Source: an uncultured bacterium
Lineage (GTDB): Bacteria; Verrucomicrobiota; Lentisphaeria; Oligosphaerales; Oligosphaeraceae
Assembly (NCBI GenBank): GCA_900548225.1
Contig: URJM01000087.1
Coordinates: 1-7,190 of the forward strand
Direction: 5' to 3'
DNA: 7,190 bases
Within the stretch, counting starts at the first letter, position 1. Every line of letters begins with the position of its first letter. Below the pieces are notes generated by a model. That model was not told where the DNA came from. It made no database searches and saw only the letters and a program-made list of their open reading frames with translations. The position numbers were made by a program, and so were the translations under genes. Below, in pieces: positions 1-6,297 of the stretch.

Positions 1-3000
1 GGGTCGCGACGCCAATACCGCCGCGGAGCTCACCGCCGAGGCTGGCGATGTGATTGTCGAGGCCAACTCCAACGTCAAGCTGAACGGCGACGTGGATGCC
101 AGCAACATCTATGTCACCGCCAAGGAGGAGAGCCTGGAGAGCAACGGTGTTCTCACCGCCAATGGCGCAATCGAGCTCTTCGCGGGCACCCACGCGTACA
201 TCAACAACGATGTCACGGGCGGCAATGTCAGGGCGATCACCATCAACAACATGTTCGTTGACGGCAACATCGAGGCCACCGACGCCGACATCTTCCTGAT
301 GTCCAACCGGAACGCCTGGATCAACGGCACCCTCAAGGCGAACACCGACGTCCACGTGGACGCGATTGAGAGCCTCGACGTCTTCAACACGGTCGATGCA
401 GTCACCGGCAGCGTCATGCTCAATGCGAACAACAGCCTGCAGGCCCAGGGCGCTGTCACCGCGGCGGGAGATGTCTCCATGACCACTGACCTTGGCAACC
501 TGGATGTCTACGGTGATGTCAAGGCCGGCGAGATGGCCTCCTTCGGCAGCAACTACGGCAACGTTGCAGTCTACGGGGATGTCGAAGCCGACTACATCGT
601 CGCCTCCACCACCAACGGCAACGCCTCCGTCTCCGGCAACCTGACCGCCGAGGACAGCGTCACCGTCCAGGCTGGCCTGGATGCCAAGGTTGACGGCGAC
701 GTTGTCGCGAAGGGCGACTTCATCCGCGTCACCGGCGGCAGGGATGTCTCCACGAGCAACCTGACAGCCGAGAATGGCAACATCAAGGTCATCGCGGGCA
801 ACAACGCGGATCTCAGCAATGCCGCCAAGGCCAAGGAGATCGCGGTCGAGGCCACGGCAGGCACGATTGCCTCCGTCGGCACCCTCGAGGCCACCGACGG
901 CGACATCACGCTGGATGCCGGCAAGGACGTCAACTACCTGCACGCCAACGCATCCGGCAACATCACCGCCGATGCGGGACGCGACATCAGGGCATACGGC
1001 CCCACCACCGCCGGCGGCGATGTCAAGCTCACCGCGCGCGGCAACCTGATGTCCAACGACAATGGCGTCATTGACGCCGAAGGCGATGCCAAGCTCGTCG
1101 CCAAGGACGGCGACGTGACGCTGAAGAAGGCCACGGTCAACGCGAAGAACGTCACCATCGAGGCAGGCCACGATGTCACCACCCTTGCGGAAGTCACCGC
1201 CGAGGCAGGCGATGTGACCGTCACGGCCGGCCGCGACGCGGCGCTGGCGAAACTCACCGCCAATGCCGGCGACGTGACCGTCACCGCGAAGGACAACGCG
1301 ACTTTCAACGGCGCAGTCAACGCCACCACCGTCACCGCCACCGCCACCGAGGGCGACGTGAATGTCAAGGCGCCTGTCACCGCCACCGAGGACGATGTCA
1401 TCCTGACTGCCCGCAGAGACGTGGTGATCGATGGCGGCGTGGTCGTCGCCGAGAGGGATGTGCTGCTCACCGCCACTGACGGCACCGTCTACATCGGCGA
1501 GACAGTCACCGCAAATACCGGCAATGTCCAGGCCACCGCTGGCAAGGTGGTTAATGTTGACGCGTCTGTCGAGGCGACCGAGGGCGATGTCAACTTCAAA
1601 GCAGCCAGCGATGTCTATATCTTCGACCCCGTCAAGGCCGGCAAGACGATCGACATCATCTCCCTGAAGGGTGACGTCTACACCTCCAAGTACGGCGACC
1701 TGACAGCCGAGAATGGCTTTATCATGGTGTCTGCCTTGTCTGGCAACGTTGAACTCGCCGGTGACGCCACCGCCGAAAACGGCGATGTCATCATCAACGC
1801 AGGCAAGGACATCGACATCCACGCGACGTCGAACATCCTTGCCCAGAACGTGAACATGACCACCGCCCACGGCGATGTCAGCAACGACGGATCCATCGCG
1901 GCAAAGGGCCTCGAGGACTCCACGGTTATGGTCAACGCGAATGGCAACATCCGCAACACCGGTTCGATCCAGGCGGACAAGGCAGTCCAGCTCATCTCGA
2001 CCAAGGACATCCGCAACACCGGTTCGATCCAGGCCGGCACCGCCACCGAGAAGCCGCTCACTCCTAGCAGCGTGATCGAGTTCAACGCTGACGGAAAGGC
2101 GACCTCCACGGGAAGCCTGGTCGCCGAAACCATCACAGGACTGGCGGCTGACGACATCACCATCACCGGTGAACTCAACACGGACTACCTGAACCTCAAG
2201 ACCACCGGCTCGGATGGCGACATCACCGTCGAAACCGGACACGACATCATCGCCGCCTCTCTTGTCACCGAAGGCGACCAGTCCGACATCTCCTTCAAGG
2301 GCAAGAATGTGGACGAGATGACTGCCGAGACCAAGGGCACTGACGCCGATATCGACATCAAGGGCGGCAAGATGACCATCCGCAAGGCGGTCACCTTCGA
2401 CGGAGATGTGGACATCGCCGGAAGCGGCGACCTGATCCTGGATGTTGTCGAAGCCAAGGACGGCGGCAAGTACACCGGACCCGACCGGGGCGAGGCACGC
2501 CATGTGAACGTCACCTCCGGCGGCATGGTCAAGATCCTCACCCACGTGAAGGCCGACGCCGATGTCAACATTGACGCACGTGGCCCCATCCTCGACACCG
2601 ACTACGCTGTCATCACCAGCGGCGGCGACACGTCGCTGACCACCGGCGCATACATCGGAGACGTGGCTGACGGCAACCCAATCCACGTCGAAGCCGAGGG
2701 AACCATCTACGTGAATCCGAGACCCGGCACGCCCAAGGTCGAGTACTTCGCATTCGTCGAAGGAACCAGCGGAGACGGACAGATCCACACGAAGGCCAGC
2801 AGCCTGCCCGGACTCGTCATCTTCAACTCGGTGCCGTGGATGGGAACCACTAAGCAGATGGGGCGCCTCGACCGCTCATACGCCGAGAAGTTCTCCGCAA
2901 TCAACGGAATGCTCGAGGTCTTCAACCTCTCATACCCGCTGGTGGCCGAATACAGGTACTTCCCGCACACAATCCTCGACCTCGACGGATTCACCAACGC

Positions 3001-3193
3001 CCCGAGAAAGGGCATCGAAATCATCCGCATGGGCGGCGAAAAGGGCGGCACGATCAATGGACTGCCCGAAGGCCTGACGCCCAGGAACATCCCAAGCGTC
3101 TCCGACTACGAGTGGACATTCCTCTGGCCACTGGACAACGAAGACGCGGATAACGCGGCCGAGCCCGTAGAGGCTACCGTAAGCGAGCGCTAG
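1..3193 (+). CDS. Giant repetitive beta-helix surface/secreted protein (filamentous haemagglutinin-like), 5'-truncated by the window
   Basis: The frame is open from base 2 to the TAG at 3191-3193, giving at least 1063 residues. The true start lies left of the window, because codons before the GTG at 50 continue the same repeat (for example the GRDAN and LTAEAGDV pieces). To about nt 2710 the protein is made of coils of about 20-22 residues around the pattern A-x-x-GDV-x-V-x-A followed by G-[RKH]-D. This pattern is typical of right-handed beta-helices such as filamentous haemagglutinin and other large adhesins. The repeats are rich in Ala, Thr, Val, Asp, Asn and Gly, and no cysteine occurs in the visible part, as is common for exported proteins. 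The last ~150 residues (from about nt 2710) are not repetitive and are richer in Trp, Tyr, Phe and Pro. They end in an acidic tail and show no 12-strand autotransporter barrel or LPxTG anchor. Inference: a cell-surface or secreted adhesin. The signal peptide and any secretion domain would lie outside the window. Its ligand and export route cannot be read here. Confidence 0.85.
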   Translation, partial: GRDANTAAELTAEAGDVIVEANSNVKLNGDVDASNIYVTAKEESLESNGVLTANGAIELFAGTHAYINNDVTGGNVRAITINNMFVDGNIEATDADIFLMSNRNAWINGTLKANTDVHVDAIESLDVFNTVDAVTGSVMLNANNSLQAQGAVTAAGDVSMTTDLGNLDVYGDVKAGEMASFGSNYGNVAVYGDVEADYIVASTTNGNASVSGNLTAEDSVTVQAGLDAKVDGDVVAKGDFIRVTGGRDVSTSNLTAENGNIKVIAGNNADLSNAAKAKEIAVEATAGTIASVGTLEATDGDITLDAGKDVNYLHANASGNITADAGRDIRAYGPTTAGGDVKLTARGNLMSNDNGVIDAEGDAKLVAKDGDVTLKKATVNAKNVTIEAGHDVTTLAEVTAEAGDVTVTAGRDAALAKLTANAGDVTVTAKDNATFNGAVNATTVTATATEGDVNVKAPVTATEDDVILTARRDVVIDGGVVVAERDVLLTATDGTVYIGETVTANTGNVQATAGKVVNVDASVEATEGDVNFKAASDVYIFDPVKAGKTIDIISLKGDVYTSKYGDLTAENGFIMVSALSGNVELAGDATAENGDVIINAGKDIDIHATSNILAQNVNMTTAHGDVSNDGSIAAKGLEDSTVMVNANGNIRNTGSIQADKAVQLISTKDIRNTGSIQAGTATEKPLTPSSVIEFNADGKATSTGSLVAETITGLAADDITITGELNTDYLNLKTTGSDGDITVETGHDIIAASLVTEGDQSDISFKGKNVDEMTAETKGTDADIDIKGGKMTIRKAVTFDGDVDIAGSGDLILDVVEAKDGGKYTGPDRGEARHVNVTSGGMVKILTHVKADADVNIDARGPILDTDYAVITSGGDTSLTTGAYIGDVADGNPIHVEAEGTIYVNPRPGTPKVEYFAFVEGTSGDGQIHTKASSLPGLVIFNSVPWMGTTKQMGRLDRSYAEKFSAINGMLEVFNLSYPLVAEYRYFPHTILDLDGFTNAPRKGIEIIRMGGEKGGTINGLPEGLTPRNIPSVSDYEWTFLWPLDNEDADNAAEPVEATVSER
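2..2710 (+). repeat. Degenerate tandem coding repeat, period about 60 bp (20-residue beta-helix coil)
   Basis: Successive coils repeat a GDV-x-V-x-A core at spacings of about 20-22 codons. The clearest stretch is 1190-1600, where the segments TAEAGDVTVTA and TANAGDVTVTA lie exactly 20 codons apart and are followed by further coils at 20, 20, 21 and 22 codons. Most copies have diverged in both DNA and protein, so this is an old repeat kept by the fold, with one recent-looking exact copy (see 1947-2034). The right-hand limit is approximate. Confidence 0.75.
1947..2034 (+). repeat. Exact 28-bp direct repeat spaced 60 bp apart
   Basis: Bases 1947-1974 and 2007-2034 are identical. Both encode the IRNTGSIQA element, and the offset of 60 bp equals one 20-residue coil. 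Neighbouring coils are much more diverged at synonymous sites, which suggests recent duplication or gene conversion of a single coil. Confidence 0.85.
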
Positions 3194-3201
3194 CCTCGCG
3201 C

Positions 3202-3246
3202 AAAAAAAGGCGTCCGATGGCCTTGTGTCGTCGGGCGCCTTTTTTT
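3202..3246 (+). terminator. Strong rho-independent terminator after the adhesin gene
   Basis: The arm 3202-3217 (AAAAAAAGGCGTCCGA) pairs with 3231-3246 over 16 positions, all Watson-Crick except one G-U (3213 with 3235). A 13-base loop separates the arms, and seven T's end the 3' arm. It begins 8 bases after the stop codon at 3193. The A-tract on the 5' side means it could also terminate transcription arriving from the right, although no minus-strand gene is visible nearby. Confidence 0.92.
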
Positions 3247-3290
3247 GTGCATGGGAGGAGCAGGGGATAATCCGACTCGGAACGTCCCGC

Positions 3291-3309
3291 GGGGTGAGCG
3301 GGGCACCCC
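3291..3309 (+). other. Small GC-rich inverted repeat in the leader upstream of citrate synthase
   Basis: GGGGTG (3291-3296) can pair with CACCCC (3304-3309) across a 7-base loop. No T-run follows, so it is not a terminator. It lies upstream of the possible promoter at 3332-3361 and may be an operator or simply chance in GC-rich DNA. Confidence 0.25.
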
Positions 3310-3331
3310 ACCCGCCGTCTCCGGCTGTGTC

Positions 3332-3361
3332 TTCTCCAGCGCGCTTCCCTGGGATTATATT
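3332..3361 (+). promoter_or_regulatory. Possible promoter for the citrate synthase operon
   Basis: TATATT at 3356-3361 matches the -10 consensus at five of six positions and sits in the only AT-rich pocket (3354-3363) of this otherwise GC-rich gap. A weak -35 candidate, TTCTCC at 3332-3337 (three of six), is 18 bases upstream. It follows a terminator and precedes a gene with a good ribosome binding site, so a promoter is expected in this gap. The exact site is uncertain. Confidence 0.35.
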
Positions 3362-3402
3362 AAGCAGTTCCGCGTTCGGTGATCGGGCGTGTCAGAAACC
3401 CG

Positions 3403-3408
3403 AAGGAG
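3403..3408 (+). promoter_or_regulatory. Ribosome binding site that fixes the citrate synthase start
   Basis: AAGGAG ends 9 bases before the ATG at 3418. It supports that ATG over the in-frame GTG at 3379, whose extra 13 codons would cover this site and do not resemble the family N-terminus. Confidence 0.8.
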
Positions 3409-3417
3409 TATTGCCTT

Positions 3418-4743
3418 ATGAGTTTAACGAGAAAAGTGGCGACTGCCCGGCTGTCCTATGAGGGTCGGGAGTTTGAGCTCCCCGTATTGGAGGGAGACAT
3501 GGGTGAGCGTGGGCTGGACATCCGCACCTTGCTGAAGGACACCAGTCTAGTCACCTTTGATCCTGGCATGGTGAATTCCGGCGTATGCGAGAGCAACATC
3601 ACCTTTGTCGACGGCGAGAAGGGGATTTTGCGCTATCGCGGCTACGACATAGAGGACTTGGCGGACCACTGCTCTTTCCTGGAGGTGGCCTATTTGCTGG
3701 TCCACGGTTTCCTGCCGACTCCGAGCGAGTACAATTCCTTCAGCAACCTGATGAATTTGCACTCGATGCTCCACGAGAACATGCGCCACTTCTTTTCGCT
3801 TTATCCCGACCATGCGCACCCGATGGCGATCCTGTCCGCGATGGTCGTGTCCCTGTCCACATTCTATCCTGAATTGGAGGTGGATCCGACTGAAGCGATA
3901 GACATCACGGTATCCCGTCTGCTGTCGAAGCTTCGTACGATTGCAGCCTTCTCCTACAAGAAATACAAGGGCGAGCCCATTGTCTATCCCCGTCCTGACC
4001 TGCGCTACTGTGAGAATTTCCTCAACATGATGTTCCACACGCCGGTGAACGGGTACGAGCCTGACCCTGTGGTCACCCGTGCATTGAACCAGCTTTTGAT
4101 TCTCCATGCCGACCACGAGCAGAACTGCTCCACCTCCGTCGTGCGCGCGGTTGGCTCCAGCCAGGCGAACCTCTATGCCAGCATTTCGGCGGGCGTCTGT
4201 GCGCTATGGGGACCGCTGCATGGCGGCGCAAACCAGCGCGTCCTTGAGATTCTCGAGGAGGGCATGCGCAGTGGGTCGAGCCCGAAGATGCTTGTGGAGC
4301 GTGCCAAGGACCGTCATAACAACTTCAGGCTGTATGGCTTTGGCCATCGCGTCTACAAGACCTACGATCCCAGGGCCCGTGTCGCGAAGCGCATCTGCAT
4401 GCAGCTTTTCAAGCAGATTGACCACAACGACCCGTTGCTTGACTACGCCCAGGAGCTTGAGGCTGTCGCCCTGGCGGATTCCTACTTCCAGGAGCGCCAT
4501 CTCTATCCTAACGTGGACTTCTTCACGGGGCTGGCCTATCGTGCGATGGGGATTCCCGAGAACATGTTCACCGTCATGTTCGCGCTGGGCCGTCTTCCCG
4601 GCTGGATTGCCCAGTGGCTTGAGCAGCGTGACGGCGAGGGGCAGCGGATTGTCCGTCCGCGCCAGCTTTACGTCGGCCCCGTCCACCGCACTGTTGCGGA
4701 GACCCTGGCGAGCAAGCCATACGTCCATTCCCTGAAGAGCTGA
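3418..4743 (+). CDS. gltA: Citrate synthase (type II, GltA-like), 441 residues
   Basis: Condenses oxaloacetate and acetyl-CoA to citrate, the entry step of the TCA cycle, in the cytoplasm. The length is close to that of E. coli GltA (427). The N-terminal strand region (residues ~12-65, with ELPVLEGDMG, TFDPG and CESNITFVDGEKGIL) is the small extra domain of hexameric Gram-negative enzymes. Residues 71-80 carry LRYRGYDIED. The core has LHADHEQN (229-236), GPLHGGAN (265-272), the family signature GFGHRVYKTYDPR (307-319) and YPNVDFFTG (363-371). By alignment from memory with E. coli, the catalytic triad is H268, H310 and D367, all present; H233 and R319 correspond to oxaloacetate-binding residues. 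The enzyme should therefore be active. It is the first gene of a probable four-gene unit, 224 bases after the adhesin stop and behind its terminator. NADH regulation, typical of this type, cannot be judged from motifs alone. A 2-methylcitrate synthase is less likely given the N-terminal domain. Confidence 0.95.
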   Translation: MSLTRKVATARLSYEGREFELPVLEGDMGERGLDIRTLLKDTSLVTFDPGMVNSGVCESNITFVDGEKGILRYRGYDIEDLADHCSFLEVAYLLVHGFLPTPSEYNSFSNLMNLHSMLHENMRHFFSLYPDHAHPMAILSAMVVSLSTFYPELEVDPTEAIDITVSRLLSKLRTIAAFSYKKYKGEPIVYPRPDLRYCENFLNMMFHTPVNGYEPDPVVTRALNQLLILHADHEQNCSTSVVRAVGSSQANLYASISAGVCALWGPLHGGANQRVLEILEEGMRSGSSPKMLVERAKDRHNNFRLYGFGHRVYKTYDPRARVAKRICMQLFKQIDHNDPLLDYAQELEAVALADSYFQERHLYPNVDFFTGLAYRAMGIPENMFTVMFALGRLPGWIAQWLEQRDGEGQRIVRPRQLYVGPVHRTVAETLASKPYVHSLKS

Positions 4744-4789
4744 TTTTCCGCGCGTTTCACATTCGTCAATCCTTCTGTTGTAGTCAGTC

Positions 4790-5521
4790 ATGGCCATCTT
4801 TGAGATCACCCACGTTCCACTGTCCCTGGGGAAGTCCATCCGTCTTGTGGTATTGTTGCCTGACGGCGTGGATCCGGCGGAGTGCCCTTTGCTCTATCTT
4901 CTGCACGGGTTGTCGGACGACTCCTCGAGCTGGCTGCACCGCACCAGGATTGAGACCTACGCCGCCGAGCACGGGCTGGCCGTGGTGATGCCCGACGGCG
5001 GCAAGTCGTGGTATTGCAACCAGAGTGGCGCCTTGAACTACTACGACTACATCGCGAAGGAGATTCCCGAATTTCTGATGCGGACCTTCCGCCTGGGCGG
5101 CGACCCCTCGAAGCGTTTCATCGCCGGCTTGTCGATGGGCGGCTATGGCGCGATGAAGTTTGCGCTTCGCGAGCCGGGAGCCTTCGCCGCCGCCGCGGGG
5201 TTTTCAGGATCCACCGACCCCGTGCGCGTCGCAACCCGGCATCCCGCAATCTACGAGGCGGCCTTCAAGACGACTCCCTGGGCGCCCGAAGACGACCTCG
5301 ACCACCTTGTCGAAAACTACCCCGTCGACGTGCCGAAGCCCAGGCTCTATGTCTCCTGCGGAACTAAGGACGAGCGGATGTATTGCAGCGAACACCTGCG
5401 CGACCATGCGCGGAAGAATGGCTTCGAAGTCGTCTGGGACGACGAACCCCTCAACCACTGCTGGGAATTCTGGGACCACCAAATCCGGAAGGCGATTCCC
5501 TGGATGCTGGAGGGGAGGTAG
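4790..5521 (+). CDS. Alpha/beta-hydrolase esterase (esterase D / tributyrin esterase family), 243 residues
   Basis: Cytoplasmic serine esterase of the Esterase (PF00756) family; no signal peptide is present. The N-terminus MAIFEITHVPLSLGKSIRLV is the usual beta-strand pair of short, single-domain members. LLHGLSDD (37-44) supplies the oxyanion turn, GLSMGG (113-118) is the nucleophile elbow with S115, D194 in CGTKD is the likely catalytic acid, and H223 in NHCWEFWDHQI is the likely catalytic histidine, so the triad looks complete. Relatives include S-formylglutathione hydrolase, lactococcal tributyrin esterase and acetyl or feruloyl esterase domains of polysaccharide degraders. Which ester is cut here cannot be told, and no carbohydrate-binding module is attached. 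It begins 46 bases after citrate synthase, with no terminator between, and its own ATG lacks a clear Shine-Dalgarno sequence. It ends 11 bases before hisA. Confidence 0.85.
   Translation: MAIFEITHVPLSLGKSIRLVVLLPDGVDPAECPLLYLLHGLSDDSSSWLHRTRIETYAAEHGLAVVMPDGGKSWYCNQSGALNYYDYIAKEIPEFLMRTFRLGGDPSKRFIAGLSMGGYGAMKFALREPGAFAAAAGFSGSTDPVRVATRHPAIYEAAFKTTPWAPEDDLDHLVENYPVDVPKPRLYVSCGTKDERMYCSEHLRDHARKNGFEVVWDDEPLNHCWEFWDHQIRKAIPWMLEGR
5509..5518 (+). promoter_or_regulatory. Probable ribosome binding site of hisA, inside the esterase 3' end
   Basis: Two adjacent GGAGG motifs (5509-5513 and 5514-5518) lie just before the esterase TAG at 5519-5521. The nearer one ends 14 bases from the hisA ATG at 5533. 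This is longer than ideal, but no other candidate exists in the 11-base gap. The layout suggests translational coupling of hisA to the esterase. Confidence 0.5.
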
Positions 5522-5532
5522 CCCTCTGGCCT

Positions 5533-6297
5533 ATGCGATTCCGTCCGTGCATCGACTTGCATGACGGCCGTGTCAAGCAGATTGTCGGCGCATCCCTGGG
5601 GAGTGGCGCCGGCGGGCCGGTAGAGAACTACGTCTCACCGGAGTCGCCGTCGTGGTATGCCAGAAAATATTTCAGTGACGGTCTGGTTGGCGGCCATTTA
5701 ATCAAGCTTGGCGTCGGCAACGACGCCGCGGCCAGGGAGGCTCTTTCCGCCGTGCCGGGCTTTCTCCAGGTTGGCGGCGGCATCACTGCGGAGAATGCCC
5801 AGGGGTGGCTTGACGCAGGTGCGTCAGCGGTGATTGTGACTTCGTTCCTCTTTGCGGATGGCGACTATTCCCCTGCCCGTCTGGAGGAGTTGCGCCGGAG
5901 GATTCCCCGGGAGCGCCTTGTGCTGGACTTGTCCTGCCGCCGGATTGACGGTGCGTATGTGGTGGCCTGCGACCGCTGGCAGAGGCTGACCTCCCTGAAG
6001 CTGTCGAGGGAGCTTTTCCGGATGCTGGGGGAGGTCTGCTCCGAATTCCTTGTCCACGCCGTGGATGTGGAGGGTCGCCAGGAGGGGATTGACGAGGCGC
6101 TTGTGGCGCTTCTTGCCGCCGAGTGCGGCCATCCGGTCACCTACGCGGGCGGGATTCGCTCGCTGGAGGAGATAGAGCGCATCGGGCGCGTGGGCGGCGG
6201 CAGAATCGACTTCACTGTCGGCAGTGCGCTTGACCTCTTCGGCGGCCCGCTGCCATACGAGAGGGTCAAGGAGTATGACGGAAGGGACCTTTCCTGA
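5533..6297 (+). CDS. hisA: HisA, phosphoribosylformimino-5-aminoimidazole carboxamide ribotide isomerase, eukaryotic HIS6-type, 254 residues
   Basis: Catalyses the Amadori-type isomerisation of ProFAR to PRFAR, the fourth step of histidine biosynthesis, in a (beta/alpha)8 barrel. The sequence follows yeast HIS6 much more closely than standard bacterial HisA, from memory: CIDLHDGRVKQIVG (6-19), HLIKLG (55-60), NDAAAREAL (63-71), FLQVGGGI (77-84), VIVTS (100-104), VLDLSCR (130-136), HAVDVEG (175-181), TYAGGI (203-208) and GSALDLFGG (230-238). D8 and D178 are the expected catalytic acid/base pair, and the GG loops at 81-83 and 206-207 fit the two phosphate sites. The frame is open upstream to a GTG at 5383, but homology begins exactly at the ATG at 5533, so that start is used. 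Neighbours are not histidine genes. The 3' end overlaps the following radical SAM gene by 23 bases. Family assignment is firm; the HIS6 subtype is strong but rests on remembered sequence. Confidence 0.92.
   Translation: MRFRPCIDLHDGRVKQIVGASLGSGAGGPVENYVSPESPSWYARKYFSDGLVGGHLIKLGVGNDAAAREALSAVPGFLQVGGGITAENAQGWLDAGASAVIVTSFLFADGDYSPARLEELRRRIPRERLVLDLSCRRIDGAYVVACDRWQRLTSLKLSRELFRMLGEVCSEFLVHAVDVEGRQEGIDEALVALLAAECGHPVTYAGGIRSLEEIERIGRVGGGRIDFTVGSALDLFGGPLPYERVKEYDGRDLS

Noticed and set aside
934..1485. Minus-strand open frame of 183 codons
   Set aside because: It mirrors the adhesin repeats and is low-complexity Ser/Ala/Val sequence, as expected for the complement of GDV-rich coils.
1..2710. 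Regular repeats considered as a CRISPR array or non-coding satellite
   Set aside because: The repeats are in frame, diverged, contiguous without unique spacers, and keep one long open frame, so they are protein coils.
3265..3271. GATAAT as an alternative -10 box
   Set aside because: It is a fair match alone, but no -35 lies at a suitable distance (TTGTGC is only 15 bases away) and it sits directly behind the terminator.
3379..3417. Upstream GTG start giving citrate synthase 13 more residues
   Set aside because: The extension covers the AAGGAG site that serves the ATG at 3418 and does not match known citrate synthase N-termini.
3225..3461. Plus-strand open frame of 78 codons across the gap before citrate synthase
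   Set aside because: It starts inside the terminator, runs into the citrate synthase coding region in another frame, and has no conserved feature.
4204..4839. Minus-strand open frame of 211 codons
   Set aside because: It lies antisense to the conserved catalytic half of citrate synthase and the start of the esterase, with no family resemblance.
5383..5532. Upstream GTG start for hisA inside the esterase gene
   Set aside because: HisA homology begins at the ATG at 5533, and the extension is just esterase coding sequence read in another frame.
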